From Oscarella lobularis (taxonomy: Eukaryota; Porifera; Homoscleromorpha; Homosclerophorida; Oscarellidae): DNA of 64,000 bases. The notes beneath the pieces were generated by a model. The model was not told where the DNA came from. It did not search any database and saw only the letters and a program-made list of their open reading frames with translations. The stretch is from assembly GCF_947507565.1 (NCBI RefSeq), contig NC_089184.1:1178001-1242000 (forward strand), given 5' to 3'. The number at the start of each line of letters is the position of its first letter. Within the stretch, counting starts at the first letter, position 1. The position numbers and the translations under genes are program-made. Shown here piece after piece: positions 26,682 to 38,507 of this stretch.

Positions 26682-29188
26682 ATGGCGACAGCGGCGACAA
26701 CAGCGACAATCGGCGGCTCGACGACGCGAGACACGACGCGCGTGACCCGTCTGCACGAAAAAATCGAATTGGGTCACATTGGCGAGCGTCTGACGGCCTA
26801 CATCGATCGCGTGAAAGAACTCGGCGACAAGCGTCCCCAGCTCGAAACGCTTCTCCAGACGACTCGACTGCTCGAAGAGGAAATCAGTAGTCTGAAGGAG
26901 ACGTACGAAGTGGAAATCGCCGAAGCGCGACGTCTCGTCGACGAGACGGCGAACGAAAACGCGCGACTTCAACTCGAAACGAGTCGAAGTCAAAAGCTCT
27001 CGCGCGAGCTCCAGCAGCGGCTTTCCGACGAGATATCGTTGCGACGACGAGCTGAAGGCAATCGGACGCTCGTCGAACGAGCGCTCGAGCACAAGGAACA
27101 CCAATTGCAGGAAGCGATACGAGATCAAGAACCGCCTAAACGGTGAGTTAGTGACGTGGCCTGCGTGCGTGCGACCACGCCCGCGATGTTTTCTCCTCTC
27201 CTCGACTGTGCAGGGCTCTCGCTATCGTGTCGAGGGAAAGAGATGAATTGGAAATGGCCTTGATCAGTTCGAAGGAGGCGCTCGAGAGAGAAGCGTTGCT
27301 CAGAGCCGAGGCGCAGAACGATTTGGAAACAAAGCGAGAGGAGTTCGGTTTCAGAGTGAAAGTACTGCAGCAGGTCAAAAAAAAAAAGATCACTGTAAAA
27401 AAGACATTTTTATACGCTTTGTGCTTCTTTTTAGGAGTTGGACACCAAAGCAGCTCGAATCGATCAACTCGAAGACCTCTTGGTTCTCAAGGAGGAGCAG
27501 TTGAATCGCGAGCATAGAGATGCATTGGACGCCGCCTTGGCTGAAGCTCGAATCAAGACCGAGGAGGAGCTGAATCGGTATCGATTTGAATCGGAGGCAA
27601 TCTTGAAAACTAGGGTGAGTCCTATTAGGACAATTAGGTATTAGGTGGGGCTGGTCTAATTGAGGGTGCTATAGATTGATGAGCTTACTCTCAAGCATGA
27701 AAGTGATGTAGCTAGGTTGCATCAGATTACGGACGAAAATTTGGAGTTGACGGCTGAGGTGGAATTACTCAAAGAACGGAATAAGAGCTTTGATGAAAGG
27801 GTAGAGAAACGGTGCTGTCGACTAAAGTCTTTTATACTGCACTCTCAGGTTATTGAACTGGAGAAAACTGTCAGTTCGATTGATAGAGCATTGGAGCAAG
27901 AAAAGGTTCAGAGAAACGCCGATAATACGGAAAACGAGTTGAGAATTGAAAATTTGCGAGCTACCCTCTATCAAAAGGTATCCGTCAATTGTAGTGTGAA
28001 GGAATTTTCTCGTCCATTAATTAAAATGATGAATTTGACAGGAGACCGATTACCAAGAATTGATGGATCTTCACATTCCTCTTGATCAAGAGATCAAGAG
28101 ATTGCGACGACTGATTGAAGACGAAGAGAAAAGGTAGCCAAAAATGACTCATAACATAAGAAACGCATTATGAAGATTTATATTCAGATTAGGACTCAAG
28201 ATATACAACATGACTAGCCGCTCACAGCAGTCTGAAACCCGCATCGGACGACCAGCTACGGCTCCGGGAGTACTAACGGCATCGCTGCTGAAATCAGCAA
28301 GAACGGGTACAGCGTACATCGACGGAAGACAGGAGCAGAAGCAAAAGGAGCAACAGGAGCAGCAAGAGACCCTGTCATTTTGGTCTTCGCACGTCGTAGA
28401 CGAGACGTCGTCGTAGTAGGAGAAATGAAGTGATTGATATATTAGCTGGACTTTCTTTTTTTTTAAGTTCAACGAACCAAATCAAGGTGTGGGATGTGGA
28501 TCGACGTGGAAACTTTGTCAAACTTCTTAATACTTCAAATCAGGTAAGCCGGAATTTTAAATTTAGAATCGTTTTATTAATATTGCTAGGCCCAATCACT
28601 GGGAGGATACAATATTCGGCAGACCAGTTCAGGAAATCAACTAGTGGCCGTCTACAAATTTCCTCAACGATTCATTATGCAGCCTGGGGCTACTGTAACG
28701 GTGCGTATAAATTCCTCAGCTAGACTGTCAGGAGAGACATTGCTTGTAGATTTGGTCTGCCAAAAGTCGAGCACTGCACAATCCGCCCAGTGACTTGCTG
28801 TGGACTGATCAAGCCAGCTGGGCAACGGGATTGGGTACCAATACGACGTTGCATAACATGTATGGTCAGGTATGATGATTATATCCAATTAAGCTGGCAG
28901 CGTTTTTGCTTGAGTCTCTCCTTTTGTTAGGCTGTTGCTGGCCTCAATACGAACAGGCAGCAAAAAGACGCCGCCTTTCCCAAAATACCGGAAGCAGACT
29001 CGCGAGAACGATCGGGCATATTTCGATCATTGAAAAAGGAACACTCGGCTAATTTGCCTTTTGATATGCCGAAATCAAGGCAACGTCGCAGTCGTCAGGA
29101 AAGGACGGATGCGTCGTTTTCATCCCGCAATCATCAGGCACATTTTACTGGTAGTCGTTTTGTTCAGCATCAGTTGTCAACAAAATGA
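26682..29188 (+). CDS. LMN: Nuclear lamin (intermediate filament protein)
   Basis: Eleven exons splice to about 645 aa with all phases compatible. After a short Thr/Ala-rich head, coil 1A begins TRVTRLHEKIELGHIGERLT, then AYIDRVKEL. Coiled-coil heptads continue through the rod, which ends with the filament signature YQELMDLHIPLDQEIKRLRR plus LIEDEEKRLGLK. The tail carries an Ig-like lamin-tail domain (exons 28468-28869) with VWDVDRRGNFVKLLNTSNQ and IWSAKSRALHNPPSDLLWT. The last exon has a basic stretch, KSRQRRSRQER, that could serve as a nuclear localisation signal. No clear basic signal lies between rod and tail domain. The stop follows QLSTK, so there is no C-terminal CaaX prenylation box. 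The lamin-length rod and LTD make a nuclear lamin far more likely than a cytoplasmic filament protein. Confidence 0.93.
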
Positions 29189-29329
29189 TTACGTCAGAAA
29201 TACAACTGTACAAAATTGCATAGATTTTACCAGTGCAGTGTGGTTGAAGTGAAACAGATACAAAAAGAGGCTCTCAAACATAATGCCACGGTAGTCTAAG
29301 GTTGTCTATGGTGTCTATGGTCTACGTAG

Positions 29330-29425
29330 CCTCGCGTGGCCCGCGTGGCCAGGCCCTTTTCCCATCTCCCGGATAAACCGATGGGAAAAAGCATGCATAT
29401 AGATGGCAAAGGGCCTGGCCACGAG
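29330..29425. repeat. Foldback (inverted-repeat) element
   Basis: The left arm GTGGCCAGGCCCTTTTCCCA (from 29345) pairs with the right arm ending AAAGGGCCTGGCCAC (29401-29422), with about one mismatch or indel over 22 bp and a loop of about 33 bp. The outer left sequence also contains GCCTCGCGTGGCC, nearly complementary to GGCCACGAGAGGC on the right. It occupies the gap between lamin and the acetyltransferase and resembles a small MITE-like foldback. No flanking target duplication was established. Confidence 0.65.
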
Positions 29426-29483
29426 AGGCTGGTACGGAAGGGTACGGATACTTGAGTCTAACGCACGCGCGTTTCTACTGACG

Positions 29484-30280
29484 ATGACTTCTTGCCGCTA
29501 CGTGCTTAGAAAGGGAGTTCCAGAGGACGTGCCAGTTCTCTTTGCAATGATCAAAGTCTGGTAGAAGTATTTGACTCGCTTTTAGGCAGAAGTACATCTC
29601 TTAGGAACTGGCAGTAGCTCAGGGCTTCGACGAAGGAGCCGTTCGAGTGACAGAAAGCGGTCTAGTCTTTTTTTATTGCACAAAAGCCGCCTAATTGCAC
29701 CCCTTCGTCGTTACAGAGCTGTTAAAGGACGGATTTTCTGACTCTAAAATGTTCAACTTGCTTATGGTAGAATGCCATCAAGGTACGTGTATAGCAGCAC
29801 GCGAGACTACGATTTCTTATGGTAGTGTGGCTCTAGAATCTGGTATTACTCCTGCTGGATACGCTATATACTTCTACACGTACTCAACCTTTGAGGGGAA
29901 ATCGGTTTACTTGGAAGACGTGTACATTCGCTCTGAGCATCGCAGTGAGTTGACGTCAGCTTAGCATTTCTTTCTTTCTCTTTCTACACTGCTACAGGGC
30001 AAGAACTAGGAACAGCGATTTTTGTGACCCTAAGCAAGGTCGCTGCTTTTCTGGCTAGTTTAGAAATCTATTTTTATGCCTTGCAATTTAGATTGCCGAG
30101 ACGCAAAACTGCTGCAGAATTGCCTTCTCCGTTCTAGACGACAACGTGAACGCGAAGCAATTTTACAACCGTCTAGGAGTCATAACTCAGCGTGAGTGGA
30201 TCGCTCAGAAACTCGACAAACATGGAATAGCCGTTTTGGCTTCAAAAACTGTAAAGCAGAACATCAGTGTGATTGTCTAA
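29484..30280 (+). CDS. SAT1: GNAT acetyltransferase, spermidine/spermine N1-acetyltransferase-like
   Basis: The product is a small cytosolic GNAT-fold acetyltransferase of the SAT1/SAT2 type, which in animals transfers acetyl from acetyl-CoA to polyamines or thialysine. It starts MTSCRYVLRKGVPEDVPVL and continues ELAVAQGF, ELLKDGF, AGYAIYFYTYSTFEGKSVYL, EDVYIRSEHR, an RxxxLG acetyl-CoA-binding turn (RRQELGTA), and ends DDNVNAKQFYNRLGVIT...NISVIV. Introns fall after the MIK codon (29546), before ELLKDGF and around the CoA turn. The first intron donor (AAA|GTCTGG) is weak, so that junction is less certain. A 43-nt stretch at 29786-29828 reads open and may be coding or a retained intron. Substrate choice between polyamine and thialysine cannot be told. 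Confidence 0.85.
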
Positions 30281-30349
30281 AATTATTGTCTGGTTTTTGA
30301 AAGTGGGTGTACGCTGTCCTACCTACATCACGTGACTCTTTATCTCACA

Positions 30350-30853
30350 ATGGTCGTCAATGTCGTGAGTGTCGCTGTTTTCTCCTTTTGGAGTCTCCTG
30401 TCTGCAAATCCTTTGCCTTTGCCGTCACTACGTGCTACAGCAGACGCAAAAGGGTATCTACGTCTGCTGTACACGTTTGCAAAAGCATTGCTTTTCTTCA
30501 ATGCCATGACACACACTAGCTTTGTCCTGACCAGTAGTCACGCGCCGAAAAATCCTACAATTTGGTCACTATTGAACGCATTGGATTTTGCGACTCACCT
30601 CTTTATCTCCATTTCTTCTCTATCTCCTCTATTGTGTGGTTCACATCAGGCAATGGCTCTTTGGCACGCAGCAAAAAAAGTATACAGCCCTTGGAAAAGA
30701 GTTGCAGTGGCCAACTGGCTCGATGCCCTGACCTACGTCCTATCATCGTTTCATCTTTTGTACCGGCACCCTGACAAGAGAACGACAATAGGAGCATTTT
30801 TACTAGGAACTTCGACGTATGCCATTTTAAAAGCAAACGATTTGGCATATTAG
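30350..30853 (+). CDS. Uncharacterised small multi-pass membrane protein
   Basis: A single-exon frame encodes 167 aa with about four hydrophobic segments: residues 4-20, 42-60, 78-100 and 126-160. A basic loop (AAKKVYSPWKR) precedes the third conserved-looking stretch NWLDALTYVLSSFHLLYR. I do not recognise a family. It starts 69 bp after the acetyltransferase stop, on the same strand, and ends in TAG with an AATAAA overlapping the next bases, which supports a real transcript end. No signal peptide cleavage site is obvious. A membrane organelle protein is the safest description. Confidence 0.6.
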   Translation: MVVNVVSVAVFSFWSLLSANPLPLPSLRATADAKGYLRLLYTFAKALLFFNAMTHTSFVLTSSHAPKNPTIWSLLNALDFATHLFISISSLSPLLCGSHQAMALWHAAKKVYSPWKRVAVANWLDALTYVLSSFHLLYRHPDKRTTIGAFLLGTSTYAILKANDLAY

Positions 30854-30854
30854 T

Positions 30855-30860
30855 AATAAA
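30855..30860 (+). terminator. AATAAA polyadenylation signal
   Basis: AATAAA lies directly after the TAG stop of the small membrane protein. It fits a very short 3' UTR ahead of the NAA35 gene, whose start codon is about 170 bp further on. Confidence 0.55.
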
Positions 30861-31027
30861 TATCTAATCAAAATTTCGTTCAAGTACTTTCTTCTCGCTT
30901 TCGCGCTCGGTTGGGGCTTATTTTTTAATATCTCTGCGTTTCCCATAACGCCTCTGTCTTTTCCTTCCGGGTCGAATGGCGGGGGTGGAGCATTTCTTTT
31001 ACGTCGGGGCATCCCGGATTCGTTAAG

Positions 31028-34000
31028 ATGGCAGAGAGCAGCCACAAGGTCCTCTTTCGTACTCAGCCGCACTTCGTGCGACGTCGTTTTTCTCATAGGA
31101 AGCAGAGGAGTGGACCGACATCACGGATGCTTTCATTTCGGGAGCAAAAGGTGAGACCTTTCGCCTCAAAAGAATTTCAAATGAAAATATCTCGCGAAGA
31201 ACTCGCCATGGGACAGCTGTTTCGATCTGAGAGGTGCAGAAAAGAGATCATTAGGAGGCTCTCACTTACAGGAGAACGTTCGTCCTTGCAGCTTTCAACT
31301 TCTCGACGCGATGAACGCGACCGAAATTATGGATCCCAAAATGGATTCGAATGTCGAGTGCAATCGAGTCAAACGCAAGGTTCTCTCGTTCAAATCTGCC
31401 GTGGAGGTGAAATCGAGCGCGTATTATTTTGGCAATTATTTGGTGAGATCTCCATAGGCCAAAGCGGTCAAAGTAGATGACTTCAGCACTGAGGAAATAA
31501 TAGGAATTATGGATGAATTGTTAGCGTGTTTGGTACGGTAGTAAGGAAACGGGAACGTAGATTATTAGAACAAAAGCAGGCTGACGTATTAGTATTAGTA
31601 GACACATGAACATAAAGATTTTCTCTGACTTTTTATATAGGCAACTTGGCTTGATGGTCAGTGCTTGGCTCAGACAGTGTTTACTTGCTTGTATTTGCAC
31701 GACGTGTCTCTCATTGAGGATCCTGGTCTGAAGGTTCTCAGTGTAAGTCATTTGTATGCGATTTAATGAAATATTTTCTTAGGCTTTCTGTATTGGAATC
31801 GTTCGCATAGCGGCCTACTTGAGAGACGCAATCTTTCGAGCGGCCGTTCACGAAGAAGTGCGCAGTCAAGTCTGTTCCTTTATTCATACGATGACCGAGT
31901 ATCTAGGAAGATCAGCAGACAGTTGCAACCGGCTTTAATTTTCTTGAGAAGGAGATATCAGATACGAAAATACAAGGTTGCCTTAAGAGAAATTTTATTT
32001 GGCTGCTGACGTCAATATCGATTGCACAGGGATGCTTCGAGAAAGTGAAGACATACTGAGCAAGTCGATAAGAGGACAGGTAGGCACTGTTAGAAGGCAA
32101 AACAGTAACAACTGTACACCTTTGTCTTTTAGAACAGTGCCATCAAAGAAGCGACAGCTGCTGGGTCAGATACCAGTGAGATGATTCAAAAGGCAACACT
32201 CCAGCTCACGCGACGCTAAATTTCATGCTTCTAACGCGTGTCCGATTAGAATGATTTGCTTCACGCTGCACTGACGAGAACGAGATTTTGCAAAGCTCTT
32301 CTGACTGTCTGCATTCAACTGGACAAGCCATTGGTTTGGAGGAAGGATGACGAGGTTTTTTGTTGCGAATTGTTTTGTAGTGCATTGGCGTGGCGGCCGC
32401 TAAAGAGGCAACAATGGCTGCAATGAAATATCTCAAGGACATGAAGACGACAGTTACAATGGGAGCTATTCGAGACCGTAATCCGGAAGGTGATATGATA
32501 TTGGAACTGAGTGTATAAGCCACTGACATTTTTCGTAGTCGTTTCTCTCGGATTTGACGTACTTGCTAACAATCGACTTCTTCCTCCTTCGCCAAGACAC
32601 CCAGTCATTATGACGAGAGAAAAAGCAAGGCTCTATTTGGGGAAGTGGGGATGGAAAGAAAGATATATTACGTTCAGGGGTTTGATTATATGGACCTTGG
32701 CCTCGCCGAAATGTTGCGGGTTTATGAAGCGACGGATATGGTCACCTTGGGTGCGATTCACGTAAGGGGGACGAGGGGAAGGGCTTGTATGACTGATTCG
32801 TCTATTTTATTTTCTCTCAGATGTTTTGCAGCAAATTTTCGTGGCGAAAACCTTTTCCCACGATTCTGTCGAGATCTTATTTGATAGTAAGTGATTACTG
32901 GGGAAACACGCGCGATTGCAACTGGTGCAATTTATTCCCAGTGTCTTTTCTACGAAAAAGAAAAAGTATTTGGAAAATCAGACATGGTCACGCTGATAAG
33001 GGGATCCATGAAAGCGTTCATTAGCCCTCCGGCCATATGCTCAAAGCAAGACAATCTCTTATAGACAGTCCTGTTTCCCTCTAATTTACGCAGAAGCCGA
33101 CTGGCTGCAGTTCCGCGCATTAGGACTATAACTGACGACTTTATCTACAGATGCATTCAGGTAGGCACGGCTCAAACGTCACTAGGTCTTACTGAAGCGC
33201 TTTCCTCTTTAGCCTTTACTTGAATTATTTCAAGTGCAGTTTTATCATCGTTCGAAGCATCGACAAAAGTACGCCAACATGTTTCCCGCTCTCTCTTCCC
33301 TCCAAGAAGAAGTAGGTGTAGATGCTCTGCCAAATTTTCATTCCATGTCTCGTTTTTTAAGGCCATCACTTATGATAGCGTTTTGTACGAGGAGTATCTG
33401 AAGGAGCCGGAATTCGTTCATCTTGGCTGCTTCTGCGCGTGGGTTCTTCGACTTGTCACGCTTTCTATGCTCGAGTTTGTATTGCTGGGACTGGAGAACG
33501 ACTTGTATGCTGTCCACGAACTTCACTACGTTTTTTGGTGCGAGTTTTTTGACGTTTCCTCGAGATGAAACGCAATGTCAATTTATTGTCCTAGCTATGC
33601 CGATTATCTAATGGGTTGGCTCATTGGATGTTTGATTCGATCAGAAAAACTTCGAATTACCACAGAAACGCAGGGTAAGAAAGCTCTCAGACCAGGAACG
33701 CACGATTTTGGAACTTATTGCTGCAGTACTGAAGCAGTCAAAAGCTAAAGGAAAGAAAAAGAAGCAGCAGAAAAGTAAGTACTACAATTGAAAAAGAGCA
33801 GCCGCTAGATCACTTCGTCTTCATCCTTTAGAAGCGACTGAAAACGTAGGAAAAGACAAGGTCAAGGAGCAGGAGCTGCTTTTCATTCAGGCGCAACAGT
33901 GCATTTGCAAAGGATTGCTTAAAGTGAGTCTATCATCAATCTGGAGGAGAGGAGAATATTGCTACGATGATCTTGCAGGTCATCGAAGGTCTGTACATGG

Positions 34001-34607
34001 AGGGACACCTCAAGTTACCAGTCTTTGAGTTTGGCTCGGAAAAGGTACTGTTAATGAAGAGTGAGATCTGTATACTAGTGCGGGAATTCTTTAGCTGCGT
34101 TACGAGCACCGTTTTAAACCTCTCGAGGCAGTGACTACGCCCGGAATTTTCACGTATGAGAAGTATAGCGAAACAGCATGCCCATCGTCAATCCTTCAGT
34201 CAGAGGTCCAACTTAGCTAAAATTTTTAACACTCTATCCTCTACATACGTGTGTGCTGATCATTCAGATTCCGTGTGCAAAGCTTTTTGAAGAATCGGCT
34301 GAGCATTTCACAAGAGCAAAACTCGTCTTGGACCGTCTTCTCTCTGTAGAAGAGGTATGAGAACCCCCTCCCCTTTCGCAGCAATATACTATTAGCGTCT
34401 TCGTCCACGCAGCTCAAATCCATTATGACGGTCGTCAAAACGAATTTGATTGTGGTGAAATTATTAGCCGGAGGTCACAAGAAGGATAAGCAGGTTAGAT
34501 TCAGTAACGCCAGTCCGGAGAGCATTTCCTCAGAACCTAATCTACAGGCCAATGTCACCTTTGATTTCTCCGTGCACAGGTATTATCCCATAGTAAGGGT
34601 AGCATGA
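31028..34607 (+). CDS. NAA35: N-alpha-acetyltransferase 35, NatC auxiliary subunit (Mak10)
   Basis: The product is the large auxiliary subunit of the NatC complex, which co-translationally acetylates N-terminal Met followed by a hydrophobic residue. Spliced exons give [15 protein letters not shown], then [28 protein letters not shown] (the conserved Mak10 MDPKMD motif), [34 protein letters not shown] and [15 protein letters not shown]. Later exons carry LLSSPPAK-region equivalents and [11 protein letters not shown]...[18 protein letters not shown]. The C-terminus is [16 protein letters not shown] joined to [15 protein letters not shown], closely matching the vertebrate end. At least fifteen small exons are implied. 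Several internal junctions are uncertain, but both ends are firm. Confidence 0.92.
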
Positions 34608-34702
34608 ATCAGACTCTTCATTAATCAGCGATTCTCATAATAACAGTAATAAAAGCAGACCATTAAGTTGCTTCTCGTTTTGTTCGTCTCTACCGTTTAG
34701 GA

Positions 34703-35275
34703 TCATTGCTTGTTGAACCGGTTCTTGTGCCACTGCATGGGGTGAACCTTGTTCGACCTCCAGCAAATGCACCGGCACTTTCGTTTGCGATTCTTTTTTC
34801 CGTTGTTGCCTGATTCTGGCGTCGCGCAGGCGGCCGTCGAAAAAGGAGAATGCTCGGTAGGTTGCGGCTCTCGCATTTTCAATATTAGTTTCCGAACGAG
34901 GCCGATGATGCACAGGACGAAGAATCCGCCGCAAAATATTGAGACTACGATGATGAGACGCGATTCTGCCGCTAATTCCGCCGAGTTGGCCATAGGATTG
35001 GGATTTTCTGCCGGTGTCGGAGGCATTGCCCAGCAGCATGCTACAGAATAGCCTCTCTTCCCGTATGATTGTTCGTCCGCTGTCGTCTGGCCAACTGCAT
35101 AGATACTGTTTACTTTTCTTGTTAGTCCGTCAGTGAGGTATGCGACGATTTCCCTAACAGTATGCATGGCATCCGGCGGATATATGGTAGAATATTTGCA
35201 CTGAGGTGCACTGAGGCGCTTTCTAGTATCCGTGGTGTCACCATAGATAGAAACGGAGTCACTGGCGCATTTCAC
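34703..35275 (-). CDS. Single-pass membrane protein, family unknown (5' end incomplete)
   Basis: The open frame encodes about 190 residues with one strong transmembrane segment (LIIVVSIFCGGFFVLCIIGL), followed by a basic cytoplasmic tail with KKNRKRKCRCICWRS and stop at 34703. The N-terminal part (Tyr/Thr-rich, with several Cys) looks extracellular. No Met lies at the upstream edge; a CAG acceptor at the 5' end of the frame suggests an upstream exon supplying the signal peptide, which I could not locate. A dibasic, cysteine-rich juxtamembrane tail suggests palmitoylation. It converges with NAA35, whose stop lies 95 bp away, and diverges from the CaMKIV-like gene. Confidence 0.5.
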   Translation of the reverse strand: MKCASDSVSIYGDTTDTRKRLSAPQCKYSTIYPPDAMHTVREIVAYLTDGLTRKVNSIYAVGQTTADEQSYGKRGYSVACCWAMPPTPAENPNPMANSAELAAESRLIIVVSIFCGGFFVLCIIGLVRKLILKMREPQPTEHSPFSTAACATPESGNNGKKNRKRKCRCICWRSNKVHPMQWHKNRFNKQ

Positions 35276-35452
35276 TGGTAATACACTCTACTTTATGTTC
35301 CCTGCCAGTGAGTGCAATGACTTCCTTGTCAGTTTCTTGCAAACATGCTCGTGACTTTTTGTTTATGTTTATTTTTTGTGCCACTTCCTTGGCTTCCCGT
35401 ATGCTCTCATTTGTGGTCAGGTGGAGCAGCGAGAGAGCCGCAGCAAACCGAG

Positions 35453-37247
<1,795 letters not shown>

Positions 37248-37339
37248 GCCCATTGAGACGCTGGTCAACGTTTTCAACTGCATTGATCAAAAATTTTCAA
37301 ATAAGTGAAAGCACAGTATCAAATTAGTAGTTAAGTAAA

Positions 37340-37825
37340 CTAATGCATAAATGGCAAAACTAGACCTAGGGTGACTGCCAATAGGACTAAAACGCCCAGT
37401 ACTAACGTAAAAGAGGGTCTGTCTTTTTTAGGCTTTTCGGGAGTCTTCCATGAACCAGAAGAAACTTCAGAGCACTCTTCATCGATATCATCCTGCTCTG
37501 AAAACGAGAGAAAAAAATCAACCAGCGGTAGAACATTGACGTTATGTAACCAACTTCGCGAGCGAACTGTCGGCGAGACTGCCGCCACTTGGGGAGGTGC
37601 CGATGCCACTTGGGGAGCTCCCCATGCCACAGGTCTCTGAGAAATGCTCGTAAACGACGTGTCAGTAGACGACGATTGGCTGTTGTCTCGACTTGAGCTG
37701 TATTGCCGTCTTTTCGTCGCCGCGTCCTGGAACGGCGACGGCGGCGGCGGCATAAAATAGCTGCTCGGGCCCGAAGAAGGAGAATGCGTGCCGGGACTGG
37801 AGCTGGACGTCGACGAGCGACCCAT
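37340..37825 (-). CDS. Tail-anchored membrane protein with Ser/Pro-rich N-terminus, unknown
   Basis: The frame starts MGRSSTSSSSPGTHSPSSGP and is Ser/Pro-rich, low-complexity and likely disordered. It then has a Lys/Pro linker and a single hydrophobic C-terminal segment, FTLVLGVLVLLAVTLGLVL, four residues before the stop. That layout is typical of tail-anchored proteins inserted post-translationally into ER or mitochondrial membranes. A 57-nt stretch with GT...TTTTCAG ends (about 37500-37557) may be an intron joining ...VRSR to EQDDIDEECSEV. The frame stays open through it, so both forms are possible. ATG 37894 is an alternative upstream start. It lies tail to tail with the CaMKIV-like gene, 92 bp apart. 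I do not recognise a family. Confidence 0.6.
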   Translation of the reverse strand: MGRSSTSSSSPGTHSPSSGPSSYFMPPPPSPFQDAATKRRQYSSSRDNSQSSSTDTSFTSISQRPVAWGAPQVASAPPQVAAVSPTVRSRSWLHNVNVLPLVDFFLSFSEQDDIDEECSEVSSGSWKTPEKPKKDRPSFTLVLGVLVLLAVTLGLVLPFMH

Positions 37826-37987
37826 TCGACTTCTATCAAGATGAGGTGGCGGTGACGCACCTTTTAGGCAAAATAGAAATCTCAAGGTATGCACACCACT
37901 TTCCTTAGAGTTATTAATTAAATAATTAAATAATTAATTCGTATATTTTACATAGGATGATGGTCAGTTTACTGTACACGTGTAGTG

Positions 37988-38407
37988 CTATCTATTCTCA
38001 CAATCAGGTGACTCGGCATCTATCAATTCCACTGCTTCCCTGTGATCCATCTCGACGAGAGCATTTCGTAGAACCTCGACGGTTATGCCTCGTTTGCCGA
38101 GATCTTTGATGAGACCCCATGCCGGCGTTTCGTCCTGTCTCATCGAGAGAAGAGAGAAGTTCGCGACGTCGGTCGAATCGTAGAGAACTCCCGGCAGACA
38201 TGCGATCAGCGACTGCCAACCGCGATCAGACGTCGGATTTATGTCCAAGAGTCGAGCCAATCTTCGTTGCGTTCGGAAAGAGAGGTCAGAGACGCGAAAG
38301 TCTTCTCGGTTCATCTTAAATATCCGGGACACAGGCTCGTCGTGCAGAAATTTCCGTAGGAAACCCCAGCGACATCCGTCGCTCTCCGCCTGCTCGCCTC
38401 GAGACAA
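37988..38407 (-). CDS. Stand-alone death-domain protein, MALT1/IRAK type
   Basis: A single-exon frame encodes 139 aa. Residues about 43-130 fit a six-helix death domain: RTQRRLARLLDINPTSDRGW, then DVANFSLLSMRQDETPAWGL, IKDLGKRGITVEVL, and MDHREAVELI. The order and spacing of RRLxxLLD, RGW, the Pro before the fourth helix, LGxRGxTVxxL and MxHxExxxLI most resemble the N-terminal death domain of the paracaspase MALT1 as I recall it, with IRAK/Pelle domains next. No kinase, Ig, caspase or TIR domain follows, and the stop comes eight residues after the last helix. Such domains build oligomeric innate-immunity or apoptosis scaffolds. It diverges from the PARP gene with about 100 bp between start codons. 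An upstream exon extending the protein is not excluded. Confidence 0.7.
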   Translation of the reverse strand: MSRGEQAESDGCRWGFLRKFLHDEPVSRIFKMNREDFRVSDLSFRTQRRLARLLDINPTSDRGWQSLIACLPGVLYDSTDVANFSLLSMRQDETPAWGLIKDLGKRGITVEVLRNALVEMDHREAVELIDAESPDCENR

Positions 38408-38507
38408 CTACCGTAGGAAGAGTTTCTTTTCGACCTCAAAATCGATCGATTCGTTGCGAGAAACACCGCGTTCAGCCTTTGTGTTATCCGGGCATTCCTG
38501 ATCGGCG

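Noticed and set aside
35345-35452. Signal peptide on the CaMKIV-like kinase from ATG 35345
   Set aside because: The hydrophobic leader MLVTFCLCLFFVPLPWLPVC would secrete a cytosolic kinase, and ATG 35453 gives a better family-like start. It is more likely 5' UTR.
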